From contig NZ_RFLW01000001.1 of assembly GCF_003719295.1 (NCBI RefSeq), positions 1,196,955 through 1,260,954 of the forward strand: a DNA stretch of 64,000 bases, read 5' to 3'. Shown in pieces: positions 35,680 to 44,513 of this stretch. Every line of letters starts with the position of its first letter. The stretch's first letter is position 1. This stretch comes from Haliea alexandrii. Its GTDB lineage: Bacteria > Pseudomonadota > Gammaproteobacteria > Pseudomonadales > Halieaceae. The notes beneath the pieces were generated by a model. It saw only the letters and a list, made by a program, of their open reading frames with translations, made no database searches and had not been told where the DNA came from. The position numbers were made by a program, and so were the translations under genes.

Positions 35680-38196
35680 ATGATGAACTTTAACAGAAAG
35701 GTTTTGGGCTCTGCGGTATGCCTGGCACTTACTCATACGCTTGCTGGTGGCAGTGCGCTCGCGCAAGAGGAGAGTAAATCAAGCAGGCTTCAGCTTGAAG
35801 AAGTGGTTGTAACCGGCACCAAGCGGTCGGTGGCACAGCAGGATCTTTCGGTGGCCGTCACTACCGTGACGACCCAGCAATTGGAGAATACCTTCCAGAA
35901 TGACGTAACGGCGTTGTCGGAGCTGGCACCCAACGTGAACCTGACGCCGCAAACCGGCTTTAACGCGATTGCCGGCGGTATGCGCGGCACCGGTTTCAAC
36001 TCTATTCTGGTTACCAAGGATGCATCAGTTGGTATTAGTGTCGATGAGTTTGTCTTCAATAACGTGCAGTCTCAGTTCATCGAGATGTTCGACATGGAGC
36101 AAGTTGAAATCTACCGTGGTCCGCAGGGCACTTTGTTCGGCAAGAACACTACTGGGGGTGCAATAGCCTTCACTACGAAAAAGCCCGTGTTGGGCGAATT
36201 TTTTGGTCACGTTGAGGGCAACTACTCACAATTCTCATCAAATGATTCGAATGCAACAAAGCTGAAGTTGGGCTTGAACGTGCCGCTGGGCGATACCGTG
36301 GCAGCGCGTCTGGCAGTTATCCAGGACAAGAGTGATGGCTTCTACACCAACGACAAGCCAGCGGGTGGTGAGTTCCAGAGCCTCGGCTGTCCGTTCCCCG
36401 GGCAGCCCGGTTCAGCGGAATGTAACGACGCAGCGCGCTCCAAGTTTCCCGATGTGGGTCGGGGCGAGGACATTGGCGGGAAAGATGTGCTGGCAGCCAA
36501 GCTGAAGCTGCGCTGGCAACCCAACGACTTCTATCTTGCGGACCTCATCTTTGAATATGTGAAAGATCGCGGTGACACCGTAGCCGCGGCCAATGAGACA
36601 CCCCTGGCGAGCCAGAATGGTGGTGAAGGTTATTTGTGGCCCATCGCCGGCTTCCCGGGCATCGGTGGTGGCGATCCCTTCTCTACCGGTCAGTCTTACA
36701 CGTCAACGCCGGTTGTCGACATTCCGGGTGGGCACAAGATTGATGCCGATGGTATCTACTTGAACCAGACTTTCACCTTTGACAGCTATGAGGTGAAGTG
36801 GATCCTGGGCGCCCGTACTCAGGATGAGGTACTCGCGAGCACCTACACCGGCGAAGCTTATACATCCCAGTACGATGCCAGCCGGAACTCCGAGCGGGAA
36901 CAGCTGCAGAATGAACTGCGTGTCTCCTCCAACTATAACGGGCCGTTCAACTTTGTCGCGGGCGCCAGCTACTACGAAGACGACGTGGACTTCCTGGTCT
37001 TTGGTAACCTCGGCTACTTCCTCATCTTCTCCGGTCCCGCTGCAGAGTTTTACCGGGATACCTATGAGGTGCAGGTAACCAGTCAGGAGCGAGAAGGTCT
37101 GGCGTTCTACGTTGATGGTACCTATGACCTCACGGATGCCTTGAAGCTGACGGCAGGTTTCCGTCACACCAAAGACGAAAAGGTCTTTGCGCGTCGCAGT
37201 CTCGGCACGGCCGAGAACCCGGTCAGCAACTTCATCACCGTTGACCAGTTCAAGGGCCCGCACACCAATCCGCTGCCCATCTCCGCTTTTGGCAACGTCA
37301 TCGACGACGAAAAAGATTTCTCCGCGAACACCTTCCGGGTCGTGCTGGACTACAACTGGACTGACGAGTTGATGACCTATGCCAGCTTTGCAACGGGCTT
37401 CGTTTCCGGCGGCTTCTCGGAAACCTGTGGCAGTGCGTTCAGCTGTCAGCCCTACGCCAGCGAGGAGAACGAGAACTTCGAGGTGGGTGCGAAGGCCGAC
37501 ATGCTGGACGGCAAGCTCAGGATGAACGGTGCCCTGTTCCACACTGTGTATGAAAACCTGCAGCGCGACACGGTGGTATCGTTCAAGGATGCAGCCGGCA
37601 ACGACTTCCAGGAAACCATTGCACTGAACGAAGGTGAAAGTACAGCTATCGGCCTGGAGCTTGAGCTCAGCTATGTGCCCACCAACAACCTGCGCTTCGA
37701 TGCCAACTTTGGCTGGTTGGACCATGAGTACGACAACTACAACCCGGGTTACGACCCGGCAACGCTTGGTCTGGTCGGTGCCCCGCAGCCCTTCGATTTC
37801 TCTGAGCTTGAAGTGCCGTATTCGCCGGAGTTTAACGGTGGCGTGAGCGCGACGTACTTCCATGAGCTTTCCAGTGGCAGCATGCTTACCTACAACCTGA
37901 ACGTGCACTACCAGGGCGAGGCAGAGGTGAACCCGGCGCCCGCTAGCTTCCAGGGAGGAACGCTGGAAAATCCGATACTGCGTCAGAAGGCCAACACACA
38001 GCTCGAAGAGCGTACGTTGCTGAATGCCTACGTTACCTGGGAGTCACCGGACAGTGAGTTCAAGGTCTCTCTTTACGGCAAGAACCTGACGGACGAAACA
38101 TACCGTAACTCTGCCAACCCGGTTGCCAACTTGTGGAACTTCACAACATATGGTCCGCCACGCGAGCTCGGTATCCAGGTTGGGTATAACTTCTAG
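35680..38196 (+). CDS. TonB-dependent outer-membrane receptor 2 of island
   Basis: An 838-residue TonB-dependent receptor. Signal peptide ends at about residue 29 (SALAQ). TonB box area QLEEVVVTGTKRS; plug segments VEIYRGPQGTLFGKNTTGG; long barrel closing with GIQVGYNF. It is longer than the receptor at 31728 and only distantly similar, so the two may bind different ligands or oligomer sizes. It stands as a single-gene unit followed by a strong hairpin. Cofactor, substrate or siderophore transport cannot be decided from sequence. Confidence 0.9.
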   Translation: MMNFNRKVLGSAVCLALTHTLAGGSALAQEESKSSRLQLEEVVVTGTKRSVAQQDLSVAVTTVTTQQLENTFQNDVTALSELAPNVNLTPQTGFNAIAGGMRGTGFNSILVTKDASVGISVDEFVFNNVQSQFIEMFDMEQVEIYRGPQGTLFGKNTTGGAIAFTTKKPVLGEFFGHVEGNYSQFSSNDSNATKLKLGLNVPLGDTVAARLAVIQDKSDGFYTNDKPAGGEFQSLGCPFPGQPGSAECNDAARSKFPDVGRGEDIGGKDVLAAKLKLRWQPNDFYLADLIFEYVKDRGDTVAAANETPLASQNGGEGYLWPIAGFPGIGGGDPFSTGQSYTSTPVVDIPGGHKIDADGIYLNQTFTFDSYEVKWILGARTQDEVLASTYTGEAYTSQYDASRNSEREQLQNELRVSSNYNGPFNFVAGASYYEDDVDFLVFGNLGYFLIFSGPAAEFYRDTYEVQVTSQEREGLAFYVDGTYDLTDALKLTAGFRHTKDEKVFARRSLGTAENPVSNFITVDQFKGPHTNPLPISAFGNVIDDEKDFSANTFRVVLDYNWTDELMTYASFATGFVSGGFSETCGSAFSCQPYASEENENFEVGAKADMLDGKLRMNGALFHTVYENLQRDTVVSFKDAAGNDFQETIALNEGESTAIGLELELSYVPTNNLRFDANFGWLDHEYDNYNPGYDPATLGLVGAPQPFDFSELEVPYSPEFNGGVSATYFHELSSGSMLTYNLNVHYQGEAEVNPAPASFQGGTLENPILRQKANTQLEERTLLNAYVTWESPDSEFKVSLYGKNLTDETYRNSANPVANLWNFTTYGPPRELGIQVGYNF

Positions 38197-38447
38197 TCAA
38201 AATTGGGCTTAAGCCCGCTGCAGACGGGTGGGGCGACATGGCTGGTGTCGCCCCACCAAACTTACCGCATCCGGTGACTGCATAACCCTCTTTGCCATCG
38301 TCCAAAGTTTGCTCCGGGTCATGCCCTGGCAACACTGGCGCGGTGGCTTTTTTGTGCTCCCCGTACGGTTGATGTCGTGTTCAAACGCGTCAGAAACAGG
38401 GTGCTGCAAGGCAGGATGTCTTGCCGCTACAAATACCTGAAGAAGTA
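38197..38447 (+). other. Intergenic stretch with strong hairpin
   Basis: A perfect 12-bp inverted repeat at 38227-38257 (arm GGTGGGGCGACA, seven-base loop) lies 30 bases after the receptor stop. It lacks a T-run but is the likely transcript end or a stabilising 3' hairpin. The remaining sequence up to 38447 shows no convincing gene or repeat. Confidence 0.55.
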
Positions 38448-38489
38448 TTGACAGCGGTTTGCTTGTTGCCTAAATTGAATTAAATTAAA
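38448..38489 (+). promoter_or_regulatory. Strong sigma-70 promoter of quinohemoprotein/acetoin-dehydrogenase operon
   Basis: Consensus -35 TTGACA (38448-38453), a 17-base spacer and TAAATT (38471-38476). A motif B-like TTGAA-N5-TTAAA with one arm mismatch lies at 38475-38489, over the start region. The predicted start is near 38483, about 64 bases before the GTG. Confidence 0.6.
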
Positions 38490-38546
38490 AAATAAACGCA
38501 ACGCATTTTCGGCGTCACCAATACAATAAATAAGGGAGAGCGCGAC

Positions 38547-40376
38547 GTGGTTCGAGTGTTTTCGGTATTCGCTGTGTGCATGGTTTTCGCCGGTCCAGTT
38601 TTCTCTGCAGTGACGCCTACAAGTGGAGCGGATCTTTTTGCGACGCATTGTCTCGCTTGTCATGATGGCGGTGCGCCCAAAGCTCCGCACGTGGTGATGT
38701 TGCAGGTGATGAGTCCCGAGAGTGTTCTCGCGGCCATGAATGACGGCGTGATGAAGGCGCAGTCTTCGGACTTGAGCTCGGAAGACAAAGCCGCGATAGC
38801 CGAATTCCTCGGTGGACGCCCCTTGAGTGATAAGCCACTTGCGGTCACGAACTTCTGTTCCCGCGATATCGCCAGACGTGCATCTTCGCAGTCGGTGCTC
38901 AGCTGGGGTATGGGTGACACCAATCCCCGCAGCGTTCCCGGGAGCGTGTCTGGCATCAACCGCGCCAATGCCGAAACGCTGACCTTGGAATGGGCGTACG
39001 CATTTCCAGGCGCAACGCGAGCTCGCTCCCAGCCGACAGTACATCAGGGCGTTGTGTACACGGGCACGCAAAATGGTCGTGTTTATGCCATTGATTTGAC
39101 GTCCGGTTGCACGCATTGGGTGTATCAGGCCAAGGCGGAGGTGCGCTCTTCAGTGTCGGTTCAGTCTGAAGGTGAAGCGGGAGGCATTACGCTCTACTTT
39201 GGCGATTTTAATGGCAACGTCTACGCACTCGACGGCGTGAGTGGCGAAGCGCGTTGGGTCAAGAATGTAGAAGACCACCCCGATGTGACGATCACGGGCA
39301 GCCCCAAGCTGCACGGTGACATACTGTATGTCCCCATGTCTTCCAGGGAGTGGGCGACGGCGGCAGATCCCTATTACCAATGCTGCACATTCCGCGGTGG
39401 CGTGGCGGCCTTCGACCGGCAAACCGGCGCCATTCGCTGGAAAAATTACGTGGTGGGCGAAGCGCCTTCGGCGACCGGCAAGGTGAATGTCAGGGACACA
39501 CCCGTACTGGCACCCTCCGGTGCACCGGTCTGGAACTCCCCCACTATCGACGAAGCGCGCGGCCTGCTCTACGTGGGAACCGGCGAGGCCTACAGCTCTC
39601 CCGCGCACGAGGCCAGCGATGCTGTGGTTGCCTTTGATCTGGTGACGGGAGAGCGGCGCTGGGTGCATCAAGCCCTCGCGGGTGACGCATGGAATATGAG
39701 CTGCAATCTCGCGCAGCCCGACAACTGTCCCAGTGAGGACGGCCCTGATTTCGATATTGGCGCATCGACGATTCTGCATCGTGATCGCGATGGACGCGAG
39801 CGTCTGCTCGTAGGGCAAAAATCCGGTGATGTGTTCGCTCTGGACCCAGACGCTGATGGCAAGTTGCTGTGGAAGACGGCTGTCGGGCGAGGAGGATTCT
39901 ACGGTGGCGTCCATTGGGGTATGGCGATCGATCCGCGGCGCGACGTGCTCTATGCGCCAATCGCAGACACCGACATCAACGACCGCTTCAAGGGCGAGCG
40001 CAAGCCCGGGCTCTTTGCGCTGGATGTAAAGACGGGTGAAATCCTGTGGGAGTCTCCGGTGGCCCTCGCCTGTGAAGAAGGTGCAGCGCCGGGATGCGAT
40101 CCCGGGCTTTCGGCCGCAGTCACTGCCACAGACGGTGTTGTTTTCTCGGGCGCGCTGGACGGCACCTTGCGAGCACACGACAGCAATACAGGCGAAGTCA
40201 TCTGGTCGTACAACACGGCGCGAACCTTCGACAGTGTCTCCGGCGTCCCGGGGTATGGCGGGGCCCTTGAGTCTGATGGTCCCGTCCTTGTCGATGGCAG
40301 CGTCCTTATCAATTCCGGTTACCTGTGGGGCGGCCGCTTCCCGGGCAACGTATTGCTGCATTTCAAGGCGGAGTAG
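38547..40376 (+). CDS. PVADH-like quinohemoprotein 2
   Basis: A 609-residue secreted protein. Signal peptide cut near residue 21; haem c motif CLACH at Cys35-Cys38-His39; PQQ propeller with CCTFRGG, SGAPVWNSPTIDEARG, YVGTGEAYSSPA and GQKSGDVFALDPD. The family, length and motif order match the proteins at 29073 and 42571. The GTG start is preceded by AAGGGAGAG. It leads a long operon with E1/E2/E3 subunits, a P450, SnoaL and SDR genes, so its ketone or acyloin product is probably cleaved by the encoded dehydrogenase complex. Confidence 0.87.
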   Translation: MVRVFSVFAVCMVFAGPVFSAVTPTSGADLFATHCLACHDGGAPKAPHVVMLQVMSPESVLAAMNDGVMKAQSSDLSSEDKAAIAEFLGGRPLSDKPLAVTNFCSRDIARRASSQSVLSWGMGDTNPRSVPGSVSGINRANAETLTLEWAYAFPGATRARSQPTVHQGVVYTGTQNGRVYAIDLTSGCTHWVYQAKAEVRSSVSVQSEGEAGGITLYFGDFNGNVYALDGVSGEARWVKNVEDHPDVTITGSPKLHGDILYVPMSSREWATAADPYYQCCTFRGGVAAFDRQTGAIRWKNYVVGEAPSATGKVNVRDTPVLAPSGAPVWNSPTIDEARGLLYVGTGEAYSSPAHEASDAVVAFDLVTGERRWVHQALAGDAWNMSCNLAQPDNCPSEDGPDFDIGASTILHRDRDGRERLLVGQKSGDVFALDPDADGKLLWKTAVGRGGFYGGVHWGMAIDPRRDVLYAPIADTDINDRFKGERKPGLFALDVKTGEILWESPVALACEEGAAPGCDPGLSAAVTATDGVVFSGALDGTLRAHDSNTGEVIWSYNTARTFDSVSGVPGYGGALESDGPVLVDGSVLINSGYLWGGRFPGNVLLHFKAE

Positions 40377-40506
40377 TGGCAGCACGTCGAGTGTTGGCGC
40401 TCACCATCAGGGATGTTTGATGGCAGAAAGCCGCAGAGTGTATTGAGTCGCCAGGTGCACCGCCCCTGCGACGCCCACCCACATCAGGAAGTAAGCAGGT
40501 TGAACC

Positions 40507-41502
40507 ATGACAAGACGTAAAGCCACCAGTGGCGTCAAGCTGGATCGTGAACAGCTGCTGCGCGCATACCGAACCATGCGCACCATTCGCGCTTTCGAAA
40601 CCCGTATGGGACAAGAGTTCGAGAAGGGTACCGTGCCGGGTTTCACCCACTTGTACTCAGCGCAGGAGGCGATTGCGACCGCGGTCTGCATGAACCTCAC
40701 CGACAGTGATTATATTGGAAGTACACACCGCGGGCACGGGCACTCTATTGCCAAGGGCTGCGACGTGAAGGGTATGGCCGCCGAGCTGATGGGCAAGGCA
40801 ACCGGCATATGCAAGGGCAAGGGCGGCTCCATGCATGTCGCGGATCTCAGCAAAGGTATGTTGGGTGCCAACGGCATTGTGGGTGGATCGGCGCCGCTCT
40901 GTGTTGGCGCCGGGCTGAGTGCGAAAACGCGGAATACAGGCGGCGTTGCCGTGTCCTTCATTGGCGACGGCGGCTCCAACGAGGGCGCCGTTTTTGAATC
41001 GATGAACCTCGCTGTGGTACTCAAGTTGCCCGTTCTGTTCATGTACGAGAATAACGGTTACGGCGAGGCCACCGGCTTCAGTTACGCCGTGGGTTCCGGT
41101 GATATATCGGGGCGGGCCGGGGCGTTTGGGATGCCCGCCGAGAAGGTCGACGGTACCGACTTTTTCGCCGTGTACGAGGCGGTGCAGCGGGCGGTGGAGC
41201 GGGGTCGCGCGGGCGATGGTCCTTCGGCCATTGAGGCGATGACCACACGCTTCGGCGGGCACTTTGTGGGTGATCCGCAGCTGTATCGCGCCAAGGGTGA
41301 AGTGGAAAAACAGCGCCGCGAAATGGATTGTATCCCTGTCTTCGTCGACCGCGTGCTCAAGGACAAGTCGGTCACGCGCAAGGCGCTGCAGGATATCGAT
41401 GCACAGGTGGAAAGCCTTATAGAGGAGGCTGTCGAAGAAGCCCTTGCAGCGCCTTATCCGGGCCCCGAAGAGCTCTTCACCGACGTCTACAAAACCTACT
41501 GA
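40507..41502 (+). CDS. Thiamine-diphosphate dehydrogenase E1 alpha (acetoin/pyruvate type)
   Basis: A 331-residue E1 alpha subunit. The ThDP motif starts at GDGGSNEGAVFESMNLA (about residues 153-169) and ends in YENN. HRGHGHSIAKG near residue 78 is the conserved His loop. The size and sequence style fit AcoA-type acetoin dehydrogenase and small pyruvate dehydrogenase E1 alpha proteins. With E1 beta it would decarboxylate a 2-oxo acid or cleave an acyloin/diketone and pass the acyl group to lipoyl-E2. Confidence 0.9.
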   Translation: MTRRKATSGVKLDREQLLRAYRTMRTIRAFETRMGQEFEKGTVPGFTHLYSAQEAIATAVCMNLTDSDYIGSTHRGHGHSIAKGCDVKGMAAELMGKATGICKGKGGSMHVADLSKGMLGANGIVGGSAPLCVGAGLSAKTRNTGGVAVSFIGDGGSNEGAVFESMNLAVVLKLPVLFMYENNGYGEATGFSYAVGSGDISGRAGAFGMPAEKVDGTDFFAVYEAVQRAVERGRAGDGPSAIEAMTTRFGGHFVGDPQLYRAKGEVEKQRREMDCIPVFVDRVLKDKSVTRKALQDIDAQVESLIEEAVEEALAAPYPGPEELFTDVYKTY

Positions 41503-41512
41503 GTACTGTTTC

Positions 41513-42526
41513 ATGCCTAAGAAGACGATACGAGAAGTAATTCACGACACGGTTCAGTCCGAGATGCGACGGGATCCCACTGTCATTCTCATGGGTGAGG
41601 ATGTAGCGGGAGGCGCGGGGTGTAGCGGTGAAGACGATGCCTTTGGCGGCGCGTTCGGTTTTTACAAGGGATTGGTCGGGGAGTTTGGACGTGGGCGCAT
41701 CATCGATACGCCTATTTCCGAAGCGGCCTATATCGGCGCGGCAGCGGGTGCGGCAATGACCGGGTTGCGCCCGATAGCGGACCTCCAGTTCTTCGACTTC
41801 CTCGGCGTGTGTTTTGACCAGATCTACAACCAGATGGCGAAGTTCCGCTACATGTTTGGCGGCAAGTCGGATACCCCGTTGGTCATTCTCTCGCTGGTGG
41901 GCGCGGGGCTTCGCTGTGGTGCACAGCATTCGCAGAGCCTGCATCCCCAAGTGACGGCGGTGCCGGGCTTGAAGGTTGTGATGCCCGAAAACGCCTACGA
42001 CACCAAGGGACTGCTTTTAACGGCCATCCGCGACGATGACCCGGTCATCTTTCTGCTGCACAAGCTGCAGTTCGAGAATGCCTGCGAGGTGCCGGATGAA
42101 GAATACCTGATTCCGTTCGGTGAGGCGTCATTTGTCAGGGAGGGTACCGACGTCACGGTTGTGGCCTTTTCGGCTATGGTGGCAAAGGCCGTTGCTGTGG
42201 CGGACCGGCTGCGCGAGGAAGGGATTTCGGTCGAGGTCATTGACCCGCGAACAACCTCTCCGCTGGACGAAGAGGCCATTCTGGAGAGTGTCGAGATGAC
42301 GGGGCGGCTCGTTGTTGTTGACGAAGCCTGGGAGCGCTGCAGTGTTGCTGCAGATATCTCCAGTATCGTGGCGCGCAAGGCTTTCGGCGCCCTGCAAGCC
42401 CCGATAATGACCGTTACCGCGCCGCACACGCCGGCACCGTTCAGTCCGGTGCTGGAAGATCTCTATATTCCCGGTGAAGACGATATTGAAAGTGCCATAC
42501 GTGAGGTAATCGCGTATCGGCGCTAG
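41513..42526 (+). CDS. Thiamine-diphosphate dehydrogenase E1 beta (acetoin/pyruvate type)
   Basis: A 337-residue E1 beta subunit starting MPKKTIREVIHDTVQSEM. It has MGEDV, FGRGRIIDTPISEAAYIGAAAGAAMTG-type core segments and the C-terminal transketolase domain (GTDVTVVAFSAMV, VIDPRTTSPLD). It lies 10 bases after E1 alpha. The ATG at 41513 matches the family start; the longer frame from 41444 overlaps E1 alpha. The E2 and E3 genes follow after an intervening quinohemoprotein gene. Confidence 0.91.
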   Translation: MPKKTIREVIHDTVQSEMRRDPTVILMGEDVAGGAGCSGEDDAFGGAFGFYKGLVGEFGRGRIIDTPISEAAYIGAAAGAAMTGLRPIADLQFFDFLGVCFDQIYNQMAKFRYMFGGKSDTPLVILSLVGAGLRCGAQHSQSLHPQVTAVPGLKVVMPENAYDTKGLLLTAIRDDDPVIFLLHKLQFENACEVPDEEYLIPFGEASFVREGTDVTVVAFSAMVAKAVAVADRLREEGISVEVIDPRTTSPLDEEAILESVEMTGRLVVVDEAWERCSVAADISSIVARKAFGALQAPIMTVTAPHTPAPFSPVLEDLYIPGEDDIESAIREVIAYRR

Positions 42527-42570
42527 CGCGCTGCCTGCGCATGTGCGCAGTCGCTTTAAGGGTGGAGTAA

Positions 42571-44451
42571 ATGGTGTTTCGCTGTGTTTTGTTGACCTTG
42601 TTGCTGGCGGTGTTGCCGGGGCGCTTCCTGACTGCTTCGCCGCTGGAGCGAGAGGCTACTGCGTCCAACCACCCGGGTCGCGCGCTTTTCTCGGAGCATT
42701 GTGCCAGCTGCCATACCGGTAGCGTGCCCAAGGCCCCGGGGCTGGAGATGATGGGCTATATGGCGCCAGCAGCACTCGCGCGTGTGCTTGATCAAGGTGT
42801 TATGCAGCCGATGGCTGCGCATCTGTCCGCCGTCGAGAAAAATCAGCTGGTTGCGTTTGTCAGTGGTAAAGAGCCTGCAGCAGGAGACGTTGAAGCGCCC
42901 CTGCTCTGGTGCCATTCGGCCCGGAAGTCGTCGGTCCAGGCCGACACAAGTACTGTTGGCTGGGGTGTAACGCACGCCAACACGCGGGCCTACACGGCCG
43001 AGTTGTCCAGACTCAAGCGCGGCAATGTCGGGCAGCTGCGGCTGAAATGGGCGTTCGGCTTTCCTGACGCGGTGCGTGCGCGCTCGCAACCCCTGATCGC
43101 AGGCGAGCGCATTTTTGTCGGCAGTCAGGACGGGACGGTTTATGCGCTGAACCGGGAGACTGGCTGTATCCACTGGCGCTTTTTCGCACGTAGCGAAGTA
43201 CGAACCGGCATCATCATGGCCACTGAGCAGGGCACCGGGTCGCTGTTATTGTTCGGAGACTATCTGGGCTACGCGTACGCGATTGACGCTGAAAACGGTG
43301 AGCTGCGGTGGGACAGGAAAGTGGACGAGCATCCCGCCGCCACGATAACGGGTACCCCTGCACTGCACGGCAACTCCGTATACGTGCCGGTTACCTCTCT
43401 GGAGGTGGCGAGTGCTGCACGCGGCACGTACCCCTGCTGTACGTTCAGGGGTGCAGTTGCGGCTTACGACTGGCGCAGCGGCGAGCCTCGCTGGAAAACC
43501 TACAGCATTGCCGAGATGCCACAGCGCGTTGGAGAAAACGGAAAAGGTGTTGCGCGCTATGCTCCGTCGGGCGCAGGTATTTGGAATACACCGACGATTG
43601 ACCCGGAACGTGGCGTGCTTTACGTGGGCACCGGGCAGAACTACTCGTCACCGACATCTGCCACCAGCGATGCGGTATTGGCTTTTGAGCTGAAAACGGG
43701 CGCTCTGCGTTGGGCTTTTCAGACCCGGCGGGATGCCTGGAATACAGCGTGTGAGCTCGCAGACAGGACCAACTGCCCCGAAGAGGCCGGCGATGATTCC
43801 GACATGGATATTGGCGCTGCCATCATTTTGACACGCGGCAACGATGGCAAAGATTATCTGCTAGCGGGTCAGAAGTCGGGTCACGTCTGGGCGCTGCAGC
43901 CTGATCATGGCGACGTTGTCTGGCAGCGCAAGCTCGGTCGCGGTGGCATGCTGGGCGGGGTGCATTTCGGCATGGCAGCCACGCAAGGCACGCTGGTTGT
44001 GCCAATCAATGATGAGGACGTGCAGTTGAGCGCGTCGGCGACTGGCAGTCGCTGGAATGGCGAGCAGCGACCGGGTGTTTACGCACTGGATGTCGCCAGC
44101 GGCGAGCCTCTGTGGTCGTGGCCAGCGCAAGACGTCTGTGACGGAAGGCCCCTGTGCAAACCCGGACACAGCGCACCAGCGACGGTGACCGATGAGCTGG
44201 TTATCACCGGCAGTCTGGATGGTCACATACGTATCCATGATCTGCGCGATGGCAAGTTGCTCTGGCAGCACGATACGGTGCGTGACTACCAAACACCCGG
44301 GGGAGGCGTTGCTCATGGTGGCGCGATGGCCGGTGGCGCTGGCGCAGTTTTACAGGACGGGATGCTGTTAATGAATTCCGGCTACATGTTGGTACATCAC
44401 ATGCCGGGAAATGTGTTGCTTGCCTTTGAGCTGGCTGTCGATGACGAGTAG
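42571..44451 (+). CDS. PVADH-like quinohemoprotein 3
   Basis: A 626-residue secreted protein: signal peptide about residues 1-23, haem c CASCH at Cys44-Cys47-His48, propeller motifs CCTFRGA, GAGIWNTPTIDPERG, YVGTGQNYSSPT, AGQKSGHVWALQPD. It is closest in layout to the copy at 29073 (both have KLGRGG-GGVHFGMA). Its gene sits between the E1 beta and E2 genes of the dehydrogenase complex, which is an unusual place for a periplasmic enzyme and suggests linked function. Confidence 0.87.
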   Translation: MVFRCVLLTLLLAVLPGRFLTASPLEREATASNHPGRALFSEHCASCHTGSVPKAPGLEMMGYMAPAALARVLDQGVMQPMAAHLSAVEKNQLVAFVSGKEPAAGDVEAPLLWCHSARKSSVQADTSTVGWGVTHANTRAYTAELSRLKRGNVGQLRLKWAFGFPDAVRARSQPLIAGERIFVGSQDGTVYALNRETGCIHWRFFARSEVRTGIIMATEQGTGSLLLFGDYLGYAYAIDAENGELRWDRKVDEHPAATITGTPALHGNSVYVPVTSLEVASAARGTYPCCTFRGAVAAYDWRSGEPRWKTYSIAEMPQRVGENGKGVARYAPSGAGIWNTPTIDPERGVLYVGTGQNYSSPTSATSDAVLAFELKTGALRWAFQTRRDAWNTACELADRTNCPEEAGDDSDMDIGAAIILTRGNDGKDYLLAGQKSGHVWALQPDHGDVVWQRKLGRGGMLGGVHFGMAATQGTLVVPINDEDVQLSASATGSRWNGEQRPGVYALDVASGEPLWSWPAQDVCDGRPLCKPGHSAPATVTDELVITGSLDGHIRIHDLRDGKLLWQHDTVRDYQTPGGGVAHGGAMAGGAGAVLQDGMLLMNSGYMLVHHMPGNVLLAFELAVDDE

Positions 44452-44513
44452 CCCTGACGGTTAACGGAGCGCTGTGTGATAGTGCGCGGGAATATGATGG
44501 CGGAGTGCAGTGA

